64,000 nt of DNA from the NCBI GenBank assembly GCA_944363975.1, contig CALVVU010000001.1:434001-498000 (forward strand), read 5' to 3'. The stretch comes from Candidatus Coprovivens excrementavium. GTDB lineage: Bacteria; Bacillota_I; Bacilli_A; RF39; UBA660. Shown here one piece after another: positions 15,213-23,290 of this stretch; positions within the stretch are counted from its first letter, which is position 1, and the number at the start of each line of letters is the position of its first letter. Below the pieces are notes generated by a model that was not told where the DNA came from, made no database searches, and saw nothing but the letters and a program-made list of their open reading frames with translations. The position numbers were made by a program, and so were the translations under genes.

Positions 15213-16292
15213 ATGAAGAAGTTAAAATTAGTAATTTTAAATAATGCGATTGATTTAGGAGATAAAGTTGATAAACACTTAATGAAGTTAAATTCAACAA
15301 GAAAATCATATAAAATTAAGATGAAAAGTGATCGTTTTAGTAATGGTGAAGGTAAAGTTTCTATTGATGAATCAGTTAATGGAATTGATTTATATATCTT
15401 AAGTGATGTTGGTAATTATGGAATTAGTTATTTAATGCATGGTAGAGAACATTATATGTCACCTGATGAACATTTTGAAGATATTAAAAGAGTAATTGCT
15501 GCTACAAGTGGTCATGCTGATAGAATTAATGTTATTATGCCTTTACTATATGAATCAAGACAACATAAAAGAAGAGGCAACGAATCGTTAGATTGTGCGA
15601 TTGCATTACAAGAGTTAGAAAAAATTGGAGTAGATAATATAATTACTTTTGATGCTCATGATCCTAGTATTTGTAACGCTATTCCTAGATTACCATTTGA
15701 AAATTTTTACCCAACTCATAATATTTTAGAGGTATTAATAAATAAAGAAAATATTAATGATTTACTAGTTATTAGTCCAGATATGGGAGCTATGGAACGA
15801 GCTAGATATTATGCAGATATGTTAGGTTGTGATGTTGGTGTCTTTTATAAACGTCGCGATTTAAGTAAAGTAGTAAATGGTAAAAATCCAATAGTTGAAC
15901 ATATGTATATGGGTGCTAATCCTAAAGATAAAGATATTTTAGTAGTTGATGATATGATAGCTAGTGGAGGTTCGATGATAGAAGTAGCTGAAGAGTTAAA
16001 GAAAAGAGGAGCTAGAAATATCTATTTAATTGCAACTTTTGCTTTATTAACAGAAGGAATTAATAAATTTAATGAAGCATATGAAAAAGGTTTATTTACA
16101 AAACTTTATTCTACTAATTTATCTTATGTACCAGAAGAAGTAAAAAAATTAGATTGGTATGAAGAAGTAGATATTTCTGAGTATTTGGCACTAATTATTA
16201 ATACGATTCATCAAAGTGAAAATATTGAAGTTTTATGGAATGGAAAAAAGGAAATTATAAATAAAATAAAAAGAAAAAAAGAAATCTCTTAA
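15213..16292 (+). CDS. prs: Ribose-phosphate pyrophosphokinase (PRPP synthase)
   Basis: Makes PRPP from ribose 5-phosphate and ATP. The 359-residue protein has the expected PRPP-synthase landmarks: the MPLLYESRQHKRRG motif, FDAHDPS (metal/ATP site) and the PRPP-binding loop DILVVDDMIASGGSM. It is longer and more divergent than housekeeping Prs (about 315 residues), with an extended C-terminus ending in a lysine-rich helix. Its place among NAD genes suggests it supplies PRPP to PncB. A dedicated salvage isozyme, distinct from a housekeeping copy elsewhere, is plausible. The start ATG 15213 follows aggagc. Confidence 0.9.
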   Translation: MKKLKLVILNNAIDLGDKVDKHLMKLNSTRKSYKIKMKSDRFSNGEGKVSIDESVNGIDLYILSDVGNYGISYLMHGREHYMSPDEHFEDIKRVIAATSGHADRINVIMPLLYESRQHKRRGNESLDCAIALQELEKIGVDNIITFDAHDPSICNAIPRLPFENFYPTHNILEVLINKENINDLLVISPDMGAMERARYYADMLGCDVGVFYKRRDLSKVVNGKNPIVEHMYMGANPKDKDILVVDDMIASGGSMIEVAEELKKRGARNIYLIATFALLTEGINKFNEAYEKGLFTKLYSTNLSYVPEEVKKLDWYEEVDISEYLALIINTIHQSENIEVLWNGKKEIINKIKRKKEIS

Positions 16293-16310
16293 AGTGAAAG
16301 GAGAACATAT

Positions 16311-16898
16311 ATGAAAATAGGAATATTTGGTGGAAGTTTTAATCCTCCTCATAAAATGCATGTAAATATGGCTCAGCAATTAATTAATAAACATTATGTT
16401 GATAAAATAATATATGTTCCAACTGGTAGTAAATATAAATATAAGAATAACTTAATAGCAGATGAATATAGATATAAAATGTTAGATATTATATGTAAGA
16501 AAAATAAAAATATGGAAGTAAGTAATTATGAATTAAAAGATAAGGTTGTATATACTTATCAAACCTTAGATTATTTTAGAAACAAATATAGTAAAGATGA
16601 AATATATTTCATATGTGGAACTGATAATTTAACATATATGGATAAATGGGAGAATGGTACAGATATACTTAGTTATAATAAGATTCTTGTTATAAAAAGA
16701 GAAACGGATGATTATGAAGATATTTTAAATAGATTATGGGAATATAAAGATAATATTATTTTAACTGATATTAAACCTTATAAAATATCTTCTACTATAA
16801 TAAGAGATATGATTAACAAGGGAGATAGTAATATAGATAATTATTTGGATAAAGATGTTATAGCTTATATTAAAGAAAATAAATTATATAATGATTAA
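16311..16898 (+). CDS. nadD: Nicotinate-nucleotide adenylyltransferase
   Basis: Adenylates nicotinate mononucleotide to nicotinate adenine dinucleotide, the substrate of NadE. The 195-residue protein has the nucleotidyltransferase signature GIFGGSFNPPHKMH at the N-terminus, FICGTDNLTYMDKWENG in the middle and ISSTIIRDMI near the end. All are diagnostic of NadD. The start ATG 16311 follows aaaggag, 18 bases after prs. In most Firmicutes nadD is followed by yqeK; here that gene is absent and pncC follows. Confidence 0.96.
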   Translation: MKIGIFGGSFNPPHKMHVNMAQQLINKHYVDKIIYVPTGSKYKYKNNLIADEYRYKMLDIICKKNKNMEVSNYELKDKVVYTYQTLDYFRNKYSKDEIYFICGTDNLTYMDKWENGTDILSYNKILVIKRETDDYEDILNRLWEYKDNIILTDIKPYKISSTIIRDMINKGDSNIDNYLDKDVIAYIKENKLYND

Positions 16899-16965
16899 TA
16901 ATTATGATAAATAGGTGTAATATATTAGATAAAGAGTTGTTATGAGTAAAAGAGGAGATACAGTT

Positions 16966-17454
16966 ATGAAAACATTTAAGAAGATAGTATTAGAATTAAT
17001 TAAAAGAGGGGAGACTATTGCAACGATGGAATCATGTACTGGAGGAGCTGTTGCTAGTTCAATTACTAATATAGAAGGAGCTTCTGAAGTATTAAAATAT
17101 AGTGCAGTTACTTATTCTAATCAATATAAAATAAAAATGGGAGTTTCATCAGATATAATAGAAAAATATAGTGTTTATAGTATAGAGACAGCTCATGAGA
17201 TGGCTTATCATATAAGTGAATTTGCTAATGCTGATTTTGGTATTGGTATTACAGGTAAATTAAATAGAGCTGATGAAAATAATAACTTCGGAAAAGATAA
17301 TGAAGTGTTTGTTAGTATTTATTATAAAGAAAAATACTATGATATTAAGTTGGTTGTTGATAAGAAGACGAGAAAGCAGAATAAAAATTTAATAATTGAA
17401 GCAATAATTGATAAGTTGGGTGATTTGTTATGGGGAGAAGAATTAATAAAGTAA
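16966..17454 (+). CDS. pncC: NMN amidohydrolase (CinA C-terminal domain protein)
   Basis: The 162-residue product is a stand-alone CinA C-terminal domain, which deamidates nicotinamide mononucleotide to nicotinate mononucleotide. Motifs: TIATMESCTGGAVASSITNIEGAS, SAVTYSNQYKIKMGV and FGIGITGKL. The usual GIAGPGG segment is altered to GITGKLN, a point to check for activity. ATG 16966 with agaggag at 16951-16957 is preferred over ATG 16942. It overlaps nadK by 25 bases. Its presence gives this cluster two entry routes: nicotinamide through PncA and NMN recycled through PncC. Confidence 0.87.
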   Translation: MKTFKKIVLELIKRGETIATMESCTGGAVASSITNIEGASEVLKYSAVTYSNQYKIKMGVSSDIIEKYSVYSIETAHEMAYHISEFANADFGIGITGKLNRADENNNFGKDNEVFVSIYYKEKYYDIKLVVDKKTRKQNKNLIIEAIIDKLGDLLWGEELIK

Positions 17455-18239
17455 AATTATTTGTAAATGATAATGAACAATCTATTATAGTTGCTAAAGA
17501 TTTAGAATTAGAACTACTTAAATATGGATTTAAAATAGTAAATAGAAATTACGATTTAGCGATTTCTGTTGGCGGAGATGGTTCATTTTTAAGAATGGTT
17601 AAAGATAATAAGTTTAATGAAAAAATTTTATATATTGGAGTTAATAGTGGAACATTAGGATTTTTACAAGAAATAGATATAAAAAATACTATTGATTTTG
17701 TAAAAAGACTTAATTGTGACGAATATAAGGTGGAGGAATTAAATATACAAGAAACTAAGATTATTACTTCTAGTAAAATATATAATTTTGATAGTTTAAA
17801 TGAAATTGTTATTAGAAATAGAGATTTTAATACTTTAAAGATTCCGATATATGTAGATGACGAATTATTAGAGAATTTTACTGGAGATGGTATTTTAGTA
17901 AGTACTAGTACAGGAAGTACTGCTTATAATATGAGTTTTGGTGGTAGTATAATTTATAATACCTTAGGTACTTTATCAATTACGCCAATAGCTCCATTAA
18001 ATAATAAAGTTTATTCTACTTTAATTAATAGTGTAATTGTTCCTAGTAATAAAGTTGTTTCTTTTGTACCTAGTAAAGAATATAAAGATTTATTTGTTCA
18101 AATTGATGGTGTTAACAAGATGGTAGATGATGTTATTAGGATAGAAACTATGATAAGTAGAAAGTCTATTAAGTGTTTAAGAATGAATGATTTTCATTTT
18201 ATTAAAGTAATAAATAATAAGATTTTACAAAATACATAG
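17430..18239 (+). CDS. nadK: NAD kinase
   Basis: Phosphorylates NAD to NADP. The 269-residue product has the GGDGS catalytic motif (GGDG at residues 48-51), the NSGTLGFLQE segment and the conserved GDGILVSTSTGSTAYNMSFGGSI and ITPIAPL motifs of the C-terminal domain. The start lies inside pncC (25-base overlap), which implies coupled translation. It ends the second NAD operon and is followed by a terminator. Confidence 0.96.
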   Translation: MGRRINKVKLFVNDNEQSIIVAKDLELELLKYGFKIVNRNYDLAISVGGDGSFLRMVKDNKFNEKILYIGVNSGTLGFLQEIDIKNTIDFVKRLNCDEYKVEELNIQETKIITSSKIYNFDSLNEIVIRNRDFNTLKIPIYVDDELLENFTGDGILVSTSTGSTAYNMSFGGSIIYNTLGTLSITPIAPLNNKVYSTLINSVIVPSNKVVSFVPSKEYKDLFVQIDGVNKMVDDVIRIETMISRKSIKCLRMNDFHFIKVINNKILQNT

Positions 18240-18242
18240 TGT

Positions 18243-18276
18243 AAAGAGTAATAATTTTTTATATTACTTCTTTTTT
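18243..18276 (+). terminator. Rho-independent terminator
   Basis: AAAGAGTAATA pairs imperfectly with TATTACTTCTTT, followed by T residues, right after nadK. Confidence 0.75.
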
Positions 18277-18308
18277 ATTTGTTAGTATAATTAAAATAGG
18301 GTGATGAT

Positions 18309-19187
18309 ATGAAAGATTATTTTGGATACACAGATAAAGTTTGTGTTGTAACTGGTGCTTCTAGTGGAATGGGAAAAGCAGCTACAGAAATGTTAGTTGA
18401 TTTGGGAGCTAAAGTATATGCATTGGATTTAAATAAGTGTGAAGTTGAGGGAATAGAAAAATATATTGAATGTAATTTATCTTTAAAAGATAGTATAGAT
18501 AAGGCTTTTACTGAAATACCAGAACATATTGATTGCTTTTTTGGAATTGCAGGTTTGTCAGGTTCTAAAACTGATTATATAACGACTTTTAATTGCGATT
18601 TTACAGCTAATAAATATATTACACTTGAATATTTAACTAAGAGAATGAGTGAGGGCGGAAGTATTACTTATGTTACTTCGACAGCTGGTAAGTATTGGCA
18701 AAATTATATGAAAGAACAAACTCCTGTTATAAGAGCAAATGGTTGGGAAGAAACGGAGAAAGCAGTTGCTAAGATTGCAGCTGTTGCTCCAGCAAGTTTT
18801 GCATATATTTTTGCTAAGAGATGTTTATCACAGTTTTCATGTGAACAATCGATAGAATTTAGTAAGAAAGGAATCAGAGTTAATAATGTTATGCCTGGAG
18901 CAACAGATACAGGTATGAAAGATGAATTTGAAAAAATGGCTGGTGGAGCAGATAATTTGAAAGCTTCTAATGGTGATATGGGAAGACTTGCAACAAGTGA
19001 AGAAATGGGGTATCCAACAGTATTCTTAGGTAGTAAAATGGCTTCCTTTATAACTGGTATTGATTTAATTGTTGATGCAACAAATACAAGTATGGTTACT
19101 TTAGGACTAAAAAAAGATGTTGGTAAAGTACCTGCTACTAATATGTTCTTACTTAAAATGGCAGCTAAAATGATGAATAAAAAATAA
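18309..19187 (+). CDS. Short-chain dehydrogenase/reductase, 3-alpha-hydroxysteroid-dehydrogenase-like
   Basis: The 292-residue protein has the SDR cofactor motif VVTGASSGMGKA, an Asp in LDLNKCE that favours NAD(H), Ser in YVTSTAGKYW and the catalytic YxxxK in FAYIFAKR. GIRVNNVMPGATDTGM is the usual downstream SDR motif. The unusually short first half and the insertion between Ser and Tyr are reminiscent of 3-alpha-hydroxysteroid dehydrogenase/carbonyl reductase. The ATG at 18309 follows gggtgatgat. It is convergent with a TetR gene whose divergent partner encodes an acyl-CoA-ligase-like enzyme, so a shared lipid- or sterol-modifying function is possible. The substrate is unproven. Confidence 0.82.
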   Translation: MKDYFGYTDKVCVVTGASSGMGKAATEMLVDLGAKVYALDLNKCEVEGIEKYIECNLSLKDSIDKAFTEIPEHIDCFFGIAGLSGSKTDYITTFNCDFTANKYITLEYLTKRMSEGGSITYVTSTAGKYWQNYMKEQTPVIRANGWEETEKAVAKIAAVAPASFAYIFAKRCLSQFSCEQSIEFSKKGIRVNNVMPGATDTGMKDEFEKMAGGADNLKASNGDMGRLATSEEMGYPTVFLGSKMASFITGIDLIVDATNTSMVTLGLKKDVGKVPATNMFLLKMAAKMMNKK

Positions 19188-19215
19188 TAGTATCAATCGA
19201 TACTATTATTTTTTG
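19181..19215. terminator. Bidirectional terminator
   Basis: AATAATAGTATC/GATACTATTATT around a 4-base loop with A residues on the left and T residues on the right. It overlaps the stop codons of the two convergent genes. Confidence 0.88.
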
Positions 19216-19760
19216 TATATAAAACGTTTTGTTCCATAAGAACTTAAATTTTCAATAATATTAGATATTTCATTGACATCTGCTTCGAAATCATTTTTTA
19301 TCCAATAATTAATAACTCCTAGGGCACCATTAAATATAAAAACTGTTGCATATTCAATGTCTTCGTCCTTTAATGTTGGTAAATCTTCAGACCATTTATT
19401 TTTACATTTTTCGTAAGCTACTTCTAAAATATCATTTAAAAAGAATAAATTGTTTGTTGTATTAAATAATAATTTGGCAAGTTCCTTATTTTCAAGAAAA
19501 ACATTTAATAAATTTTTAGAAAATGTAAAAATATTTTCATTATCATTGATAGTTGCCTTTTTTAATTCTGAGACAAATTCGGCTTGTATTTTATCTAATA
19601 AATCATAGACATCTAAATAATAGCGATAAAATGTGGCGCGATTAATGTCAGCTATTTGGCATATTTCACTAACTGTTATTTTTTTGATGTCTTTTTCTGA
19701 TAGTAAGTTTAGAAAAGTGTCTTTGATTACTTTTTTTGTATATTTAATTCTTCGATCCAT
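19206..19760 (-). CDS. TetR-family transcriptional regulator
   Basis: The 184-residue protein has an N-terminal TetR helix-turn-helix (IKKITVSEICQIADINRATFYRYYLDVYDLL, about residues 20-52) followed by an all-helical ligand-binding domain. The start at 19760 has gaggt upstream on the complementary strand. It is divergent from the acyl-CoA-ligase-like gene, with several inverted repeats in the shared upstream region, so it probably represses that gene and itself. It belongs to the same type (DhaS/YxaF-like) as the regulator at 39407-39955. The ligand is unknown, possibly an acyl-CoA. Confidence 0.9.
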   Translation of the reverse strand: MDRRIKYTKKVIKDTFLNLLSEKDIKKITVSEICQIADINRATFYRYYLDVYDLLDKIQAEFVSELKKATINDNENIFTFSKNLLNVFLENKELAKLLFNTTNNLFFLNDILEVAYEKCKNKWSEDLPTLKDEDIEYATVFIFNGALGVINYWIKNDFEADVNEISNIIENLSSYGTKRFIYKK

Positions 19761-19832
19761 ATTAATACCTCATTATTAAACAATATAATTGTTTATTGTT
19801 TAAAAACTATCAAAATGTTTATTTATTGATGA

Positions 19833-19893
19833 TTGATAGTTTCCATAGAACAATTATATAATACAATTGTAATTTATTCAACAAGTGTTGAAT
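19833..19893 (+). promoter_or_regulatory. Promoter and candidate TetR operators before the ligase gene
   Basis: TTGATA (19833-19838), an 18-base spacer and TATAAT (19857-19862). Downstream is a perfect inverted repeat ATTCAACA-AG-TGTTGAAT at 19876-19893, placed where a repressor would block transcription. Further inverted repeats lie in the same gap: AACAAT-ATA-ATTGTT (about 19779-19793) and AAACTATCA with TGATAGTTT. Confidence 0.6.
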
Positions 19894-19907
19894 AATGGAG
19901 GTTGTAT

Positions 19908-21635
19908 ATGAATATATTTAAATGGATGAAAAAGAAAAATGATAAATTAGAAAATCCTTGGGATAAGTATTATGATGAAGATAAAAGAACAATTGAAGTA
20001 CCTGATTGCTCTATTTATCGCTATTTTGAAAGAAAAGCTTATGCACATGAAGACATAGTAGCTTTAAATTATTTTGGTACAAAAATTACATATAAAGAAT
20101 TAATTAAGAAAATAGATATATGTGCTAAAGCTTTAAAATCACAAGGAGTACGTAAAAACGATGTTGTTACAATATGTATGCCTAATACTCCTGAAGCAGT
20201 AATAAGTTTTTATGCTGTTAATAAAATAGGGGCAATAGCTAATATTATCCATCCTTTATCTAGTCAAGAAGAGATTAAAAATTCGATTATTCAAACGAAG
20301 ACAGTTTTAGTTATTGCTATTAATTTAGCTTATGCAACTTTAGAAGCTATTATAGATGAGACAGAAGTTTATAAGATTGTAATAGTATCAGCTAAAGATT
20401 CTATGCCTTCTTTATTAGGATTTGGTTATTTGTTAACACAAGAATTAAAAATGAATATTTCTAAATCAAATGAAACTTTTATATATTGGAATGAATTCTT
20501 TGAAAGGGGTTATAGTTATAATTCTAATACTGAAGTTGAACGTGATAATAATGATGCTGCTATATATTTACATAGTGGTGGAACTACAGGAATACCAAAG
20601 AATATTGTTTTAACTAATGGGAATGTTAATTCAGTAATGGAACAAGCTAAAATAATATTTCCTAATATAGGTGTTGGTGATTCATTACTTGGAATTTTAC
20701 CTTTATTTCATTGTTTTGGTTTAGTTGTTTGTACATGTGCACCTTTAGCATTAGGGGCAACAGTTATATTAGTACCTCAATTTGATGCTAAGCGTTTTGA
20801 TAAATTAATTAGGAAGTATAAACCTACAATAATAGCAGGAGTTCCAACATTATATGAAGCTTTAATTACTAATCCTTATATGTTAAATGTGGATATGTCA
20901 ATGGTTAAATACGTTATTTCAGGTGGAGATTCATTATCGCCTGAAAAGAATAAAAAGGTTAATGAATTTTTGAAAGAACATAACTGTGATGCTCATATAA
21001 TGCAAGGTTATGGAATGACAGAAACAACTGGTCCAGTTTCAATAGGAGCTTTAGGTTCTGATAAACCAGGATCAATTGGTATTCCTTTACCAGGAAATAA
21101 AATTAAAATATTAGATTTAGATACTAAAGAAGAGAAGAAATATGGTGAAATTGGAGAAATATGCATAACAGGTCCAATTTTAATGAAAGAATATTTGGAT
21201 AATCCTGAAGAAACAAAGAAGATGATGGTTAAACATGAAGATGGGAATCTATGGGTTCATACTGGAGATTTAGGATATATGGATGAAGATGGGGTATTAT
21301 TCTTTGTTCAACGTTTAAAAAGAATGCTTATTGTTTCAGGATATAATGTATATCCATCATATGTAGAAGAAGTTATATTAAAGCATCCTAAAGTAGAACT
21401 ATGTGGAGTTATTGGAATTCCACATCCATACAAAGTACAAGTCCCAAAAGCTTTTATTGTATTAAAAAAAGGTGTAGAAGTTAATAATGATGTTTTGAAA
21501 GATATAAAAGAACATTGTCGTAAAAATTTAGCTAAATATATGATACCTAAGGAATTTGTATTTAGAGATAGTTTGCCTAAGACATTAATTGGAAAAGTTA
21601 ATTATCGTGAATTAGAGAAAGAAGAGCAAAATTAG
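19908..21635 (+). CDS. AMP-dependent acyl-CoA synthetase/ligase
   Basis: The 575-residue protein belongs to the ANL superfamily. It has the P-loop-like LHSGGTTGIPKNI, the YGMTETTGP motif (A5-type), WVHTGDLGYMDEDG and the hinge/C-terminal motifs RLKRMLIVSGYNVYPSYVEE and LPKTLIGKVNYREL with the catalytic lysine. Start ATG 19908 with ggagg at 19897-19901 is preferred over a TTG six bases upstream. It should activate a carboxylic acid to its CoA thioester through an adenylate. Fatty acids are most likely, and a bile-acid-like substrate is possible given the SDR nearby. Expression is probably controlled by the divergent TetR. Confidence 0.9.
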   Translation: MNIFKWMKKKNDKLENPWDKYYDEDKRTIEVPDCSIYRYFERKAYAHEDIVALNYFGTKITYKELIKKIDICAKALKSQGVRKNDVVTICMPNTPEAVISFYAVNKIGAIANIIHPLSSQEEIKNSIIQTKTVLVIAINLAYATLEAIIDETEVYKIVIVSAKDSMPSLLGFGYLLTQELKMNISKSNETFIYWNEFFERGYSYNSNTEVERDNNDAAIYLHSGGTTGIPKNIVLTNGNVNSVMEQAKIIFPNIGVGDSLLGILPLFHCFGLVVCTCAPLALGATVILVPQFDAKRFDKLIRKYKPTIIAGVPTLYEALITNPYMLNVDMSMVKYVISGGDSLSPEKNKKVNEFLKEHNCDAHIMQGYGMTETTGPVSIGALGSDKPGSIGIPLPGNKIKILDLDTKEEKKYGEIGEICITGPILMKEYLDNPEETKKMMVKHEDGNLWVHTGDLGYMDEDGVLFFVQRLKRMLIVSGYNVYPSYVEEVILKHPKVELCGVIGIPHPYKVQVPKAFIVLKKGVEVNNDVLKDIKEHCRKNLAKYMIPKEFVFRDSLPKTLIGKVNYRELEKEEQN

Positions 21636-21653
21636 AAATAATTTTGCTTTTTT
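21625..21653 (+). terminator. Rho-independent terminator overlapping a stop codon
   Basis: AGCAAAATTA pairs with TAATTTTGCT around GAAA, followed by T residues. The ligase stop codon TAG (21633-21635) lies at the top of the 5' arm and loop. Confidence 0.85.
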
Positions 21654-21678
21654 GATATAATTAAAATAGGTGATTTGA

Positions 21679-22662
21679 ATGAATAAAATATCGAAGATAC
21701 CGGATGGTTTTTTAGTAGAAAAATCACTTAGTGATGAACAAATGGAACTATTAATTGCACAAATTAATAGATTTTATGAATTAAGAGAAAAGAATATCGA
21801 GTTAGATAAAGTGAAAGTTGACGATAGAGGATTAATTTTTTTAAATGAAGGGACTATTATTCATGGAATAAGTTCTTTTAAAGTTGGTGTTTTAGAAAAT
21901 ATACAGAAAATAGGAATAATTACAGGGCAAGCTTTAGGAATACCTGAAGATGGGGAAACTTTTTATTGTGCAGATTTTCATCGTGTAGATAGAGATATGG
22001 CAATGGATGAATTTAATAGAGGGTTTACTTATATAGATGGTAGATGTCCTTTTGGTAATGGAAGAAGAGGAGCAATGACTTTGGCTTTTGTTATTAATCC
22101 GATTAAAGAAGGAGAAGAGTTATTATCTTATGATTGTTATAGAGATACTACCAATGGTATTATTACAAGGGGATTTACTAATGAAAGAGGTTTGTTAGAT
22201 AATAGTAATAAATTATCATCTATTTTATATGGAGTTCCAAGTAATTTGATTAATGGTATAGTTTTAGGAAATAGATTATTAGAAAATAAAGATGTTTTAA
22301 ATTTAATAATTAAATTATTTCCTAAATGTTATATATCTTCAATAGATGGTGTAATTATTTATAATCCTGAAATAGATATGAAGTATAGTGAAGTAGTTGA
22401 ATTACGTGCTTCTAAATATGTATTAAACTTTCAAAAAAAATTAATGGAAGAAGAACTAGCAAGAAGTAAAAATGAAACTAATAAAATTAAAAAATTATAT
22501 GATGATTTTATTGAGCAGGTTATACAAAATTGTCCTGAAGAAGAAGTTGCAAGATTATTAATGGAAAATAAAATATATCAAGGAACGATGGAACAAGTAT
22601 TAGAATATGTTAAATCAGTAAAAAATAATTGTGATGAAAGAAAAAAAAGTACTAAATTATAG
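21679..22662 (+). CDS. Unknown 327-residue protein
   Basis: Not recognised. The product is soluble and mixed alpha/beta. The first two-thirds contain well-formed motifs: TIIHGISSFKVGVLENIQKIGIITGQALGIPEDGETFYCADFHRV and DGRCPFGNGRRGAMTLAFVINP, with conserved-looking HG, ADFHR and CPFG segments. The C-terminal third (about 230-320) is a charged helical region. The HG-then-ADFHR arrangement resembles a small-molecule-modifying domain such as an ADP-ribosyltransferase fold, but this is a guess. ATG 21679 has aggtgattt upstream. The 3' end overlaps the convergent nucleotidase gene by 11 bases. Confidence 0.7.
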   Translation: MNKISKIPDGFLVEKSLSDEQMELLIAQINRFYELREKNIELDKVKVDDRGLIFLNEGTIIHGISSFKVGVLENIQKIGIITGQALGIPEDGETFYCADFHRVDRDMAMDEFNRGFTYIDGRCPFGNGRRGAMTLAFVINPIKEGEELLSYDCYRDTTNGIITRGFTNERGLLDNSNKLSSILYGVPSNLINGIVLGNRLLENKDVLNLIIKLFPKCYISSIDGVIIYNPEIDMKYSEVVELRASKYVLNFQKKLMEEELARSKNETNKIKKLYDDFIEQVIQNCPEEEVARLLMENKIYQGTMEQVLEYVKSVKNNCDERKKSTKL

Positions 22663-22670
22663 TACTTTTT
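22644..22670. terminator. Bidirectional terminator inside two overlapping gene ends
   Basis: AAAAAGTACTA pairs with TAGTACTTTTT. It lies over the stop codons of the convergent genes ending at 22662 (+) and 22652 (-), so it is partly coding on both strands. Confidence 0.85.
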
Positions 22671-23203
22671 ATTATATTTTCTATTTCTAACCAGTTAGTT
22701 GATTGTAAACCGTCGTATTTATTATTTTGGTTAAATAATATAGTTTTAATATTATAAGAGTTAGCTTTTATAATATGTTTAAGATCATCATCTATAAATA
22801 AGTCAATATTATTATCTTTACAAAAAGATTCTTTATCTCTAATATTAGTATATATTATATCAATAGGAATATTATTTTCGGCAAACCATTCTTTTAATCT
22901 TTGGTGTAAATTTTGATATTTTTCATCAGGTCGTGAGGTTATGATACAAAGTTTATGACCAGCCTTTTTAAGATTATTAAGTACTAATGAGGCGTTTTCT
23001 TTAAATGATGAATAAAAAGATAATTCTTCTCGATAAGTATCCCAGAAATTTTGAACGTATTCGTCACCGAAATCATTAATTGTAGAGGGTAAATTAGTAT
23101 CATATCCTTTTTTAGGATGATTAGTAACATATTCTTGCCAATATAATAATTGGATATCTTTAGTATTTGTTAGAGTATCATCAATATCAATTCCTATTTT
23201 CAT
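22652..23203 (-). CDS. 5'-nucleotidase, NT5C-type HAD hydrolase
   Basis: The 183-residue protein starts with IGIDIDDTLTNT, the DxDxT nucleophile motif of HAD phosphatases, followed by the ITSRPDEKY motif II and IDLFIDDDLKHI motif IV. Length and motif spacing fit the 5'(3')-deoxyribonucleotidase (NT5C/YorS-like) family that removes phosphate from nucleoside monophosphates. The start at 23203 has ggtgat upstream on the minus strand. It overlaps the convergent unknown gene at its 3' end. Confidence 0.8.
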   Translation of the reverse strand: MKIGIDIDDTLTNTKDIQLLYWQEYVTNHPKKGYDTNLPSTINDFGDEYVQNFWDTYREELSFYSSFKENASLVLNNLKKAGHKLCIITSRPDEKYQNLHQRLKEWFAENNIPIDIIYTNIRDKESFCKDNNIDLFIDDDLKHIIKANSYNIKTILFNQNNKYDGLQSTNWLEIENIIKSTII

Positions 23204-23279
23204 CTTATCACCATAATAATTATATCATATTTATGTTTTTTTATTAATTTTGATTATATATGTTATAATGTTTATGAGG

Positions 23280-23290
23280 TGTTATTAATA
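23280..23290 (+). promoter_or_regulatory. Possible NrtR autoregulatory half-site
   Basis: TGTTATTAATA spans the nrtR ribosome site and start codon. The same 11-mer occurs in both NAD-operon leaders (9024-9034 and 14747-14757) and differs by one base from the complement of their promoter palindrome. Such AT-rich words can also arise by chance. Confidence 0.35.
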
